This document shows positions 51,350 through 60,413 of a stretch of DNA of 64,000 bases, piece by piece (position 1 is the first letter of the stretch; each line of letters starts with the position of its first letter). Position numbers and translations under genes: made by a program. Source of the stretch: an uncultured bacterium. Its GTDB lineage: Bacteria > Armatimonadota > JACIXR01. The notes under the pieces were generated by a model. It was not told the origin of the DNA and did no database searches. It saw only the letters and a program-made list of their open reading frames with translations. The DNA lies in the NCBI GenBank assembly GCA_938041455.1, contig CALITO010000008.1:56416-120415 (forward strand), in the 5' to 3' direction.

Positions 51350-52804
51350 ATGAAGGTAACCAAATTAATTAGAAACCTGCTTATCCTTACTTTCCCTCTC
51401 GTTATATTTGGGGCAACTAACCCTTATTGGGAAGGAGTCAAGTTATTTGAGGAAGGTAAACTACAGGAGGCAGAGGAGAAGTTCTTTCAGGCTCTTAGGG
51501 AGGACCCTACTGACCCCTATACCCTATCTTGGTTAGGTTTTATAGAGATGAGGTTAGGGAAATACGGAGAAGCTGAGAAACACCTAAACGCAGCCCTATC
51601 AATCAATGCTCGTCTGGCAGAAGCGTGGAATAATCTCGGTAGCCTACACATAGCATTAGGAGCGGTAGACAAAGCGATTGAGGCGTATCAGAAGGCTGTG
51701 CAGGTTAAACCCTCTTTCAGCGATGCTTTCTACAACTTGGGGGGTGCCTATCTACAAAGAGGTGATATAGAGGAAGCAATTGTTGCCTTACAAACCGCGG
51801 TCAAACTTTCCCCTAATAACCACCTTTACCACTATAGCCTCGGCCTCGCCCTGCGGAAGAAGGGCATATTAGATGAAGCTATCAAGGAATTCCAAAAAGC
51901 TGTTTCTCTTTCACCTCAAGGAGCATACTATCTCCATCTTGCCCTCTGCTTGTGGGAGAAGGGAGATAAAAAGCAGGCGGAAGAGAGTATTCGCAAAGCT
52001 ATGCCCAATCTCAAAGGTGACCAAAGTTTATCTCTTCTTGCCGGAAAGATGCTTTTGGATAAAGGGCAAGTGGACGATGCTATTGCCTTTCTTAAAGCCT
52101 CAGTTCAGGGGAGTGACCCTTACCCTTATTTTCTCTTAGGGACGGCTTATAGCAAAAAAGGGGACTTGAAATCTGCTGAGGAAGCTTACCAATCTGCTCT
52201 TAACCTTACCCCCTTGGACCCCGATGTCCTCAATAACCTCGCCGTTGTGCTTTACAGGAGGGGAAAATATCAAGAGGCTCTGGTTTACTTGGACAAGGCA
52301 CTGGAGGTGAAATCCGATTTTTCTCTCGCTTATTATAACAAAGCGCTCGTTCTACGGGCACTTGGCAGCTTGGACCAAGCAATAGACACGCTTAAGAAGG
52401 CTATCGCCATAGACAGCAAGCTTCCATCCGCCTATTTTCTTTTGGGAGAAATCTATATAGAACGAAACGATTACCAATCCGCTGCCGAAGCTTTTCAATC
52501 CACCATCTCATTGGATGCTAAAAACGTTCAGGCTTACAATAACCTTGGACTTTGTCTTGACCGTCTGGGTAAGTTTCAGGAAGCAATTGATACATATCAG
52601 AGGGCAATAAACCTCAACCCAGATTTTCCCTATCCCTATAACAACCTGGGAGTGGTTTATGAAAAGATTGGCGAACTGGAATCTGCTCTCCGTTACTACA
52701 AAATAGCCCTTCAGAAAAATCCCCAATTTGAGGAGGCGAAAGCTAACGCGGAACGCTTGGAGGAGGAACTGGGGAAGACACCCCACCAAGGGAAAAAGCA
52801 ATGA
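51350..52804 (+). CDS. Exported or membrane-anchored TPR-repeat protein
   Basis: The 484-residue protein has one N-terminal hydrophobic segment (about 7-22, signal peptide or anchor) and about twelve tandem TPR units of 34 residues from about 28 to 475, with the usual Trp/Leu-Gly-Tyr-Ala-Phe-Pro spacing (AYNNLG and YYNKAL type helices). TPR arrays bind other proteins; the partner is unknown. The start ATG lies within a few bases of the expected transcription start and has no ribosome binding site. The stop overlaps the nadK start (ATGA). Confidence 0.85.
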   Translation: MKVTKLIRNLLILTFPLVIFGATNPYWEGVKLFEEGKLQEAEEKFFQALREDPTDPYTLSWLGFIEMRLGKYGEAEKHLNAALSINARLAEAWNNLGSLHIALGAVDKAIEAYQKAVQVKPSFSDAFYNLGGAYLQRGDIEEAIVALQTAVKLSPNNHLYHYSLGLALRKKGILDEAIKEFQKAVSLSPQGAYYLHLALCLWEKGDKKQAEESIRKAMPNLKGDQSLSLLAGKMLLDKGQVDDAIAFLKASVQGSDPYPYFLLGTAYSKKGDLKSAEEAYQSALNLTPLDPDVLNNLAVVLYRRGKYQEALVYLDKALEVKSDFSLAYYNKALVLRALGSLDQAIDTLKKAIAIDSKLPSAYFLLGEIYIERNDYQSAAEAFQSTISLDAKNVQAYNNLGLCLDRLGKFQEAIDTYQRAINLNPDFPYPYNNLGVVYEKIGELESALRYYKIALQKNPQFEEAKANAERLEEELGKTPHQGKKQ

Positions 52805-53655
52805 GAGGGAAAATTTATCTCTGGCTATCCAAGGATAAAAAGCACGCTTTAAGCAAGGGGAAAAAACTCCTCCAAATCATAAGAGAGAAGGGTTATGAGT
52901 TAAGGTTGGACCCCGAGGTAGCCGCTTCCTTAGCGCTTCCCCAACTCGCTTTGGAGGAGGGAGAAATAGGAGAATTAGACCTTGTAGTTGTGGGGGGTGG
53001 GGATGGAACAATTTTACAAGCAAGCCATTTCGCCGCACCCCTTGGGCTCCCCATTTTGGGAGTGAATATGGGGCGTTTTGGTTTCCTTGCGGAGTTTTCC
53101 TTAGCTCAAACACCCCAAGCGGTAGAGAATTTCTTCAAGGGCGAGGTTTATATAGAAAAGAGGATGATGCTATCAGCGGAGACAAAGGGAAAGAAACTCT
53201 ATGCTTTAAATGATGTCGTGCTCAGCAAGGGGGGTCTTTCCCGTATACTCCATGTGGAAACCCGCGTAGGGGAAGAACTACTCGCTGTTTATCCCGCTGA
53301 TGGTATAATCGTTTCTACTCCAACGGGTTCCACTGCTTACTCCCTCTCTGCTGGGGGACCAATTATAGAACCATCGCTGGAGCTTATTATCCTCACCCCC
53401 ATTTGTCCCCATACCTTGAGCGCCCGTCCTCTCGTTTTAAAACCGGAGGAGGAAATCCGCTTGAGACTCCGCCCACCCCATCCCGGTTCCGCTTTTCTCA
53501 CCCTGGATGGGCAAGAGGGCATATCAATAGGTATGGAAGAAATTGTAGTGAAAAAGGCTCCTTTCACTGCTAATTTCGTCCTCCCCACTCATTATTCCTT
53601 CTATAGGAAGGTCCGTTCCTCCCTCCGTTGGGGGGTGAGAAAGGGGGTGGTTTGA
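52801..53655 (+). CDS. nadK: NAD kinase
   Basis: The 284-residue protein phosphorylates NAD to NADP. GGGDGT at 65-70 is the diagnostic nucleotide motif; ALNDVVLSKGG and TPTGSTAYSLSAGGPI (near 178-193) are the other conserved parts. Its start overlaps the TPR gene stop and its stop overlaps the recN start (TTGA), so three genes are coupled. nadK next to recN is a common bacterial pairing. Confidence 0.95.
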   Translation: MRGKIYLWLSKDKKHALSKGKKLLQIIREKGYELRLDPEVAASLALPQLALEEGEIGELDLVVVGGGDGTILQASHFAAPLGLPILGVNMGRFGFLAEFSLAQTPQAVENFFKGEVYIEKRMMLSAETKGKKLYALNDVVLSKGGLSRILHVETRVGEELLAVYPADGIIVSTPTGSTAYSLSAGGPIIEPSLELIILTPICPHTLSARPLVLKPEEEIRLRLRPPHPGSAFLTLDGQEGISIGMEEIVVKKAPFTANFVLPTHYSFYRKVRSSLRWGVRKGVV

Positions 53656-55313
53656 AAATACTCTACGAACTTTACATCAAGGATTTCGCCATAATAAGAG
53701 AAATGAGGGTGAATTTAGGGGAGGGGTTAAATGTGCTTACTGGAGAGACAGGAGCGGGAAAATCTATAGTTATAGACGCGCTAAACGCCCTTACGGGAGG
53801 GGATGTTGACCCCCTTATGCTCTCCCAAGAAACAATTATAGAGGGCGCCTTCGATATATCCTCTTCTTCTTCCATCCTTGCTCTTTTAGAGGAAAAAGGC
53901 TTTTCTATCGAGGATTTTCTCATCATTAATCGTGAATTCAAGGGTGGCAAGGGGATAGCCAGGATTATGGGAAGGATGGTCCCCCTACAATTCTTAAAAA
54001 GGTTAGGAGACCTGCTCATAGATATTCACGGTCAGCATGAACATCAATCCCTCCTCAGGCAATCCTATCACCTTGATGTCTTGGACAGCTGGGGAAAAGG
54101 CACTTTGGAGCAAAGGAAAAAAGTAGGAAGACTCTTCTCTCTCCTTCAAGAGAAGAGGAAAGAATATGAGGAAATAGAGAAGAGAGGACGGGAAAGGGAA
54201 AGACTTCTTTCTCTTTACGAATTTCAATTAGAAGAGATAAACGAGGCAAGGCTTACCCCTGGTGAGGAGGAAGAACTGAAAAGGGAAGCTCTCCTCCTTT
54301 CAAACGCTGAGAAAATTTATCAGAATCTTTCCCTTGCTTACGCTATTTTGAAAAGCGAAGAGCCCTCGGTGGAGGATTTACTCGGCAGGGTAGAGGTATT
54401 GGTAAAGGAAGCTTCTATCTACGATGATAGACTGAAGGAATTGCTCAATTCTCTACAAGAGGCTTATAACTTGGTTGAGGAAACCGCCGGTGCTTTGAGC
54501 ACTTATGTGAACGACATAGAATTCAACCCCCGGAAGCTTGAGGAGGTCGAGGAGAGGCTCTATCTTATATCTCGCCTTAAGGGAAAATATGGAGGGAGTA
54601 TAGAGGAAATCCTTGCCTATAAAGAGAAAATAAAGAGGGAAATGGAGACCCTTGTTCAAAGTGAGGAACGATTAGAGGATTTAAAGAAGGAAATAAGCCA
54701 ATTGGAGGGAGAATTGGAAAAGGAGGTCGCTCGTCTCTCGGAGATGAGAAGAGAATCTGCTCAATCCTTGGAGGAAATGGTGCTTGAGCATCTGAGAGAT
54801 TTGGGAATGGGGAGAGCAAGATTTGAAGTGTCCCTAATGCCCAAGGAATTGGATAATAAAGGTGCTGATAAAGTAGAGTTCCTCTTTAGTGCCAATCCTG
54901 GTGAACCCCTCTATCCCCTTCAAAAGATAGCATCGGGAGGGGAACTTTCCCGCTTTATGCTCGCAGCTAAAAGTGCCCTGAGGGAGGTTGACCCCGTGCT
55001 CATTATGGTTTTTGACGAGATAGATCAAGGAATCGGAGGGGAAATGGGATTTGTATTAGGGGAAAAATTGCGCCAGTTGGGTAAGAAAAGGCAAGTGATA
55101 GTCGTCACCCATCTTCCTCAAATAGCTTGCTTTGCGGACCACCATTTCCTAGTGAGAAAGATAGAAGACGATCTCCATACAGAAGTGGTTATAAATAAAC
55201 TGGACAAACAAGGTAGGGTGGGGGAGTTAACGAGGATGTTGGGAGGGAACGAGTCGGCAGCCACGGCCTATCGCCATGCCCAGGAACTTTTGGAGAAATA
55301 CAGCAAAGTTTAA
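53652..55313 (+). CDS. recN: DNA repair protein RecN
   Basis: The 553-residue SMC-like ATPase has Walker A GETGAGKSIVIDAL near 30-43, a long coiled-coil middle (about 150-380), the ABC signature in IASGGELSRFMLA and Walker B in IMVFDEIDQG. It acts early in double-strand break repair. The TTG at 53652 overlaps the nadK stop by four bases with AAGGGGG just upstream; an in-frame TTG at 53628 is the alternative. Confidence 0.95.
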   Translation: MKILYELYIKDFAIIREMRVNLGEGLNVLTGETGAGKSIVIDALNALTGGDVDPLMLSQETIIEGAFDISSSSSILALLEEKGFSIEDFLIINREFKGGKGIARIMGRMVPLQFLKRLGDLLIDIHGQHEHQSLLRQSYHLDVLDSWGKGTLEQRKKVGRLFSLLQEKRKEYEEIEKRGRERERLLSLYEFQLEEINEARLTPGEEEELKREALLLSNAEKIYQNLSLAYAILKSEEPSVEDLLGRVEVLVKEASIYDDRLKELLNSLQEAYNLVEETAGALSTYVNDIEFNPRKLEEVEERLYLISRLKGKYGGSIEEILAYKEKIKREMETLVQSEERLEDLKKEISQLEGELEKEVARLSEMRRESAQSLEEMVLEHLRDLGMGRARFEVSLMPKELDNKGADKVEFLFSANPGEPLYPLQKIASGGELSRFMLAAKSALREVDPVLIMVFDEIDQGIGGEMGFVLGEKLRQLGKKRQVIVVTHLPQIACFADHHFLVRKIEDDLHTEVVINKLDKQGRVGELTRMLGGNESAATAYRHAQELLEKYSKV

Positions 55314-55332
55314 GAAAGGAGGGATTTGAGTT

Positions 55333-56685
55333 ATGGTAAGGAAGCTCCTTTTCCCAAGCCAGTTCTACTGGGGAACAGCTACAGCCTCTTACCAAATAGA
55401 AGGAGGTTGGAATGAAGATGGTAAAGGAGCCTCAATCTGGGATACATTCTCCCATACCCAAGGGAAGATAGAGGATGGCTCCACAGGTGATGTCGCTTGC
55501 GACCATTACCATCGTTGGAGGGAAGATGTGGCGCTTATGAAAGAAATAGGTTGTAACGCTTACAGGTTCTCTATATCCTGGCCGAGAGTTATTCCCTTGG
55601 GCAAAGGGAGAATAAATCCAGCTGGTTTAGACTTCTATGACCGATTAGTTGATGCTCTGCTTGAAGCCAAGATTACCCCCTTCATAACTCTCTATCATTG
55701 GGACCTTCCACAAGCGCTTCAGGACGAAGGCGGATGGGCTAATCGGGATACAGCTTATTATTTCGCCGATTACGCAAGCGTAGTGGCTCATAAGTTGGGA
55801 GACAGGGTTAAACATTGGATAACTCACAACGAGCCCTGGGTGGTTGCTTGGATAGGTTACGGTTGGGGAGTTCACGCTCCCGGGCTAAAAAATGAAAAGA
55901 TAGCACTTCAAGTAGCTCATCACCTTCTCCTTTCCCACGGCGTGGCGGTAAGGGTTCTGCGGGACGCCTGCTCTGGGGGAGAGATAGGGATAACCCTCAA
56001 CCTATCCCCTGTCCATCCCGCAAGCGAGAGGGAAGAGGACAAGCTGGCGGCGAGGAGATATGACGGCTTTCTCAATCGCTGGTTTTTGGACCCCATTTTC
56101 TATGGGCACTATCCTCCCGATGTCTTGGAACTTTATATCCAGTATGCTCCAAGGATTGATCCGGGAGATATGGCGACCATTTCTTACAAAGTGGATTTCC
56201 TTGGTGTAAATTACTATTCCCGCAGTGTGATGAAGTTCAACCCGGCCGCAGGTCCTCTACAAGCGGAGGGGGTAGCCCCTGAGGGGGCGGAGTTCACGGA
56301 GATGGGCTGGGAAATTTATCCTCCCGGTCTTTACGAGATCCTGATGCGAGTTGGGAGGGATTACCAGCCTGAGAAACTATACATTACCGAAAATGGTGCT
56401 GCCTTCGCCGACGAGATAGCCCCAGATGGCGGTGTCCATGACTTAAAGAGGATATCCTACCTCCGAGAACACTTCGCGCAAGCGCAGAAGGCGATTCAGG
56501 ATGGGGCTAAACTTGCCGGTTATTTCATTTGGTCACTTATGGACAACTTTGAGTGGGCGCACGGCTTCACCAAACGGTTTGGGATAATCTATACCGATTA
56601 CCAAACCCAGAAAAGGATAATGAAGGATAGTGCTCTGTGGTATAAGAAGGTCATAGAGAATAACGCTGTAGAAATAGAAGATTAG
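55333..56685 (+). CDS. GH1 beta-glycosidase
   Basis: The 450-residue TIM-barrel enzyme has acid/base Glu167 in THNEPW and nucleophile Glu353 in YITENG, and the N-terminal FYWGTATASYQIEG signature of family 1. It should cleave beta-glucosides or beta-galactosides of short sugars inside the cell, as there is no signal peptide. A good AAAGGAGG precedes the ATG, 19 nt after recN. The outer-membrane-like gene follows 25 nt later. Confidence 0.95.
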   Translation: MVRKLLFPSQFYWGTATASYQIEGGWNEDGKGASIWDTFSHTQGKIEDGSTGDVACDHYHRWREDVALMKEIGCNAYRFSISWPRVIPLGKGRINPAGLDFYDRLVDALLEAKITPFITLYHWDLPQALQDEGGWANRDTAYYFADYASVVAHKLGDRVKHWITHNEPWVVAWIGYGWGVHAPGLKNEKIALQVAHHLLLSHGVAVRVLRDACSGGEIGITLNLSPVHPASEREEDKLAARRYDGFLNRWFLDPIFYGHYPPDVLELYIQYAPRIDPGDMATISYKVDFLGVNYYSRSVMKFNPAAGPLQAEGVAPEGAEFTEMGWEIYPPGLYEILMRVGRDYQPEKLYITENGAAFADEIAPDGGVHDLKRISYLREHFAQAQKAIQDGAKLAGYFIWSLMDNFEWAHGFTKRFGIIYTDYQTQKRIMKDSALWYKKVIENNAVEIED

Positions 56686-56710
56686 GCTTCAGCATTAGGA
56701 AGGTGAGTTA

Positions 56711-57253
56711 ATGGAAAAGCGAAGAGTTTTAAGCGAAATCTACATTTTGTTCTTGCTCTTACTTTCTCCCTACTGGGTGAGAGGGGAAAGTATAGGGTTT
56801 AACATTGGCTACTTCTATCCCTCGAGTTCATCTGTGAGGGACCTCTACGGGAACAACTGGCTTCTTATGGGTATTTCTATCCCTCTAAATGTCTATCAAG
56901 TGTTTAGGGAGGAGCGAAAGGAATATATAAGTCTTGACTACATCCACAATTCTTATAGTGGCGTGTTTGAAGGTTCTCCTTATGATGCCTATGTAACCAA
57001 TATTCCCTTGATGTATAACACCCGTTATCAGAACGCCGGCAAGAATTTTTACTATACCTATGGAATAGGCTTCAACTATCTGAAGGTGAAGGTGAATATA
57101 GGGAGCGAAAGCGATAGTGGTTCCGAGATAGACTTGGGAGGTCAGCTTGCTTTCGGCTATGGAACGGATAATCTTGGGATAGAACTTCGCTATATAGAGT
57201 TCGGCAGAGGGGGCAATACTGGGCTCTGCTTGACGTTGGCAGGACGATTTTAA
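56711..57253 (+). CDS. Small outer-membrane beta-barrel-like protein
   Basis: The 180-residue product has a signal peptide (about 8-26). The mature chain shows alternating aromatic and polar residues in about eight strands and ends in LTLAGRF, a C-terminal phenylalanine typical of outer-membrane barrels. I do not recognise the family. It follows the GH1 gene and may belong to the same transcript. The 138 nt after it hold the promoter of the oxidoreductase operon. Confidence 0.6.
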   Translation: MEKRRVLSEIYILFLLLLSPYWVRGESIGFNIGYFYPSSSSVRDLYGNNWLLMGISIPLNVYQVFREERKEYISLDYIHNSYSGVFEGSPYDAYVTNIPLMYNTRYQNAGKNFYYTYGIGFNYLKVKVNIGSESDSGSEIDLGGQLAFGYGTDNLGIELRYIEFGRGGNTGLCLTLAGRF

Positions 57254-57298
57254 CATAGTATTTTTGGGGGAGTTTACCTTTCTATTGGTTCAAAAAAC

Positions 57299-57328
57299 TT
57301 GACGCTAAAAGAATTTGTTATTTAAAAT
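57299..57328 (+). promoter_or_regulatory. Promoter of the 2-oxoacid oxidoreductase operon
   Basis: TTGACG at 57299-57304, an 18-bp spacer and TAAAAT at 57323-57328. The start point would be near 57335, giving a 57-nt leader before the ATG, which has AAGGAGG upstream. Confidence 0.65.
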
Positions 57329-57391
57329 TGAGCGATGGTTTTGTGCTTTAGCGTAATGTTGAGAGTCTCTTGAAAAGGAGGCGAATCTTCT

Positions 57392-57970
57392 ATGCAGGAA
57401 ATGTTGGAGATACGCTGGCACGCCCGAGGTGGACAGGGCGCTAAAACCGCTGCTCTCCTTCTTGCGGAAGCGCTTATGGGAGAAGGCACCTATGTGCAAG
57501 CCTTTCCTGAGTATGGTCCAGAGAGAATGGGCGCGCCTATGCGTTCCTATGACCGCATATCCTCAAAGCCGATAAGGCTCCACACTTCCATTAAAACCCC
57601 AGATGTTATCATCATCCTTGACCCCTCCTTACTTACTGACCCCTCTACAATGGAAGGCTTGAAGGAAGACGGTATAATCCTTGTCAACACAGTGGAGGAT
57701 CCTAAAACGGTAAGAGAGAAATACCACATAAAGGGGAGAAAGATCTATACTCTCAACGCTTCCCAACTCGCTCAGGAAGAACTAAAGCGAGATTTGGCGA
57801 GCGTTCCTATGCTTGGTGCCCTTATAAAGGTAACGGGACTGAGGAGCTTAGAGGTGTTCCTTCACCACATTAGAAAGGAGTTGGAGCGCAAGTTTGCTCA
57901 TCGTCCTGAGGTGATCGAAAGTAATCTGAAGCTCTATAAGAGAGCCTATATGGAGGTGAAAGGAGAATGA
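57392..57970 (+). CDS. porG: 2-oxoacid:ferredoxin oxidoreductase, gamma subunit
   Basis: The 192-residue subunit starts with EIRWHARGGQGAKTAALLLAE, the gamma-domain signature, and has the PEYGPERMGAPM stretch near 42-53. It is the first gene of a gamma-delta-alpha-beta set of the Thermotoga/archaeal four-subunit type that converts pyruvate (or a related 2-oxoacid) plus CoA to acyl-CoA, CO2 and reduced ferredoxin. Its stop overlaps the delta start by four bases. Confidence 0.93.
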   Translation: MQEMLEIRWHARGGQGAKTAALLLAEALMGEGTYVQAFPEYGPERMGAPMRSYDRISSKPIRLHTSIKTPDVIIILDPSLLTDPSTMEGLKEDGIILVNTVEDPKTVREKYHIKGRKIYTLNASQLAQEELKRDLASVPMLGALIKVTGLRSLEVFLHHIRKELERKFAHRPEVIESNLKLYKRAYMEVKGE

Positions 57971-58275
57971 AGTTGACGGATAAATCGCAGGGTTGGAAAG
58001 AGCTCCCCATAGGAGGGATAATCCCTGGGGGAGGAACCTCCCGTGCTTACAAGACCGGCACGTGGAGAACGGGCAAGAAACCCGTTTGGCATCCTGAAAG
58101 GTGTATCCAATGCCTTTCCTGCTGGATTTATTGTCCTGATGACGCTATCTTCATCACCGAGGATGGCAAACGGGCGGATTTCAACTACGAGTATTGTAAG
58201 GGTTGTGGAATTTGCGCCAGGGAGTGTCCCGCCAAGCCCGAGAAAGCCATTGAGATGGTCGACGAGTTGAGATAA
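57967..58275 (+). CDS. porD: 2-oxoacid:ferredoxin oxidoreductase, delta (ferredoxin) subunit
   Basis: The 102-residue subunit carries two [4Fe-4S] motifs, CIQCLSCWIYCP near 47-58 and CKGCGICARECP near 78-89, which pass electrons from the active site to ferredoxin. The N-terminal 40 residues with GIIPGGGTSRAYKTG are typical of PorD. It is coupled to porG by overlap and followed by porA 12 nt later with GGAGGG. Confidence 0.93.
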   Translation: MKLTDKSQGWKELPIGGIIPGGGTSRAYKTGTWRTGKKPVWHPERCIQCLSCWIYCPDDAIFITEDGKRADFNYEYCKGCGICARECPAKPEKAIEMVDELR

Positions 58276-58287
58276 GGAGGGATAGAA

Positions 58288-59475
58288 ATGGCACAAAAAA
58301 CAAAGGAACTTATGGCATTAACAGGAAACGAAGCTGCTGCCTATGCTATGAAACAGATAAACCCCGATGTAGTGGCAGCTTATCCCATCACTCCCCAAAC
58401 CGAGCTGATGCAGACATTCGCCCAGTATGTTGCCGATGGCTTGGTTGATACGGAGCTCGTGGCAGTTGAAAGCGAGCATTCTGCTATGTCCGCCTGTGTG
58501 GGGGCAGCGGCAGGGGGGGCGAGAACGATGACAGCCACATCTTCCCAGGGACTGGCTCTTATGTGGGAAGTCCTCTATATCGCCTCGGGTCTGCGTCTTC
58601 CCATCGTTATGAGCGTTGTAAACCGTGCCCTTTCCGCCCCTATAAACATACACGGCGACCACTCCGATTCAATGGGAGCCCGGGATTCCGGTTGGATACA
58701 ACTCTGGTCAGAGAATGCCCAGGAAGTCTACGATAACCTCATCCAAGCAGTGAGAATCGCGGAGGAAGTATTTCTTCCTGTTATGGTAAACCTTGATGGT
58801 TTTATAATCTCCCACGGCGTGGAAGTTGTTGAGACTTTGCCCGATGATACGGTCAAGGAATTCGTTGGAGAAAGAAAAAGTCCTTATAGACTACTTGACA
58901 TAGATCATCCAATAACAGTGGGTGCTTTGGATTTACAGGATTATTATATGGAGCATAAGCGCTCCCAAGCAGAGGCGATGCGAACTGCTATGCCCACAAT
59001 TTTAAAAGTGGGGAAAGAATTTGAGGGGATAGCGGGGCGCAATTACGAGGCTGTGGAGAATTACCGCCTCGAAGACGCCGAATTGGTGGTAGTAGCTTTG
59101 GGTTCTACCTGTGGAACAGCCAAGGACGCGATTGATGAATTGAGAGAGGAAGGGATAGAAGCGGGACTTCTTAAAATAAGGGTCTTTCGCCCCTTCCCCT
59201 GGGAGGAAATAAAATCCGCTCTCGGGAGCAAAAAAGCTGTGGCGGTTATGGACAGGGCGGAAGGAATGTCAGCAGTCGGTGGCCCCCTCTTCCATGAAAT
59301 TCGTTCCTGCTTGTATGACCTTACCAACCGACCCCTCACCGTCAACTATATCTATGGATTGGGAGGAAGGGATGTAGCAATTGAAGATATTAAGAAGGTA
59401 TTTTATGACCTCGTTTCCATCGCCAAGCTCGGTAAGGTAGAGGATTTCTATCGCTATCTGGGAGTTAGAGAGTAA
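58288..59475 (+). CDS. porA: 2-oxoacid:ferredoxin oxidoreductase, alpha subunit
   Basis: The 395-residue subunit contains AYPITPQTELMQTFA near 35-49 and AVESEHSAMSACVGAAAGGARTMTATSSQG, the pyrimidine-binding domain of alpha subunits, and a C-terminal domain II (about 265-380). SMGARDSGW near 130 is a pyruvate-type motif. With PorB it forms the thiamine-diphosphate site. Confidence 0.94.
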   Translation: MAQKTKELMALTGNEAAAYAMKQINPDVVAAYPITPQTELMQTFAQYVADGLVDTELVAVESEHSAMSACVGAAAGGARTMTATSSQGLALMWEVLYIASGLRLPIVMSVVNRALSAPINIHGDHSDSMGARDSGWIQLWSENAQEVYDNLIQAVRIAEEVFLPVMVNLDGFIISHGVEVVETLPDDTVKEFVGERKSPYRLLDIDHPITVGALDLQDYYMEHKRSQAEAMRTAMPTILKVGKEFEGIAGRNYEAVENYRLEDAELVVVALGSTCGTAKDAIDELREEGIEAGLLKIRVFRPFPWEEIKSALGSKKAVAVMDRAEGMSAVGGPLFHEIRSCLYDLTNRPLTVNYIYGLGGRDVAIEDIKKVFYDLVSIAKLGKVEDFYRYLGVRE

Positions 59476-59489
59476 AAGGAGGAGAGAAA

Positions 59490-60413
59490 ATGGCGAGACT
59501 AAGAGATTTAGCGAAAAAGCATTCACCCTTAACATCTGGACATAGAGCTTGTAGTGGTTGCGCCTTTCCCCAAGTTGCGCGTCAAGTGCTTCTGGCAGCC
59601 GAGGAACCTGTAGTCGTTGTCGTGGCTACAGGTTGTATGGAGGTAGCAACGACGATTTTCCCCTACACAGCTTGGTGTGTTCCCTGGCTCCACTGTGCCT
59701 TTGAAAACGCCGCCTCTACTTTATCGGGTGTTGAATCCGCTTATCGCGCACTTAAGAAGCGGGGGGTAATAGATAGGGAGATACGCTTCATAGCCTTTGG
59801 CGGCGATGGAGGAACTTACGATATAGGTCTTCAGGCTCTCTCTGGCGCTTTGGAAAGAGGGCATAGGATGCTTTATGTTTGCTACGATAACCAGGCGTAT
59901 ATGAACACAGGAATTCAGCGCTCCGGTGCTACTCCTACTTATGCCCATACTACCACAAGCCCGGTGGGGAAAGTGATACCGGGGAAGCTGGAGAGAAGGA
60001 AGGATTTGACTGAGATAGTGGTGGCTCATGACATTCCCTATGTTGCCCAAAGCACCCCTGCTCACTGGAACGACCTTGTTACAAAGGTGCAGAAGGCGCT
60101 AGCGGTGGATGGTCCCTCTTTCATCAATGTCCTGCAACCTTGCCGATTGGGCTGGAACTTTGAGGCAGATATGGCAATAGAACTGGCAAGGCTCGCCGCC
60201 GATACCTGCGTGTGGCCGCTTTATGAGGTCGTCAACGGCGAATACAGGTTAACCTATCGCCCCAGGGAGAAGAAACCCGTTGAGCAATGGTTGAAGCTCC
60301 AGGGAAGGTTCCGCCACCTCTTCCTCCCCGAGAACCGCCATCTAATAGACGAGATACAAGCAGAAACGGATAGGAAGTGGGAGAAGCTCCTGAAGAAGTG
60401 CGGTTTAGCTTAA
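59490..60413 (+). CDS. porB: 2-oxoacid:ferredoxin oxidoreductase, beta subunit
   Basis: The 307-residue subunit binds thiamine diphosphate through GDGGTYDIGLQALSGA near 110-125 and the YDNQAYMNTGIQRS stretch. CSGC near 22-25 and later cysteines hold the catalytic-side cluster. The IGLQ/YMNTG details fit the pyruvate-specific branch, but related branched-chain or 2-oxoglutarate enzymes cannot be excluded by eye. It ends by overlapping the start of the next gene. Confidence 0.93.
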   Translation: MARLRDLAKKHSPLTSGHRACSGCAFPQVARQVLLAAEEPVVVVVATGCMEVATTIFPYTAWCVPWLHCAFENAASTLSGVESAYRALKKRGVIDREIRFIAFGGDGGTYDIGLQALSGALERGHRMLYVCYDNQAYMNTGIQRSGATPTYAHTTTSPVGKVIPGKLERRKDLTEIVVAHDIPYVAQSTPAHWNDLVTKVQKALAVDGPSFINVLQPCRLGWNFEADMAIELARLAADTCVWPLYEVVNGEYRLTYRPREKKPVEQWLKLQGRFRHLFLPENRHLIDEIQAETDRKWEKLLKKCGLA

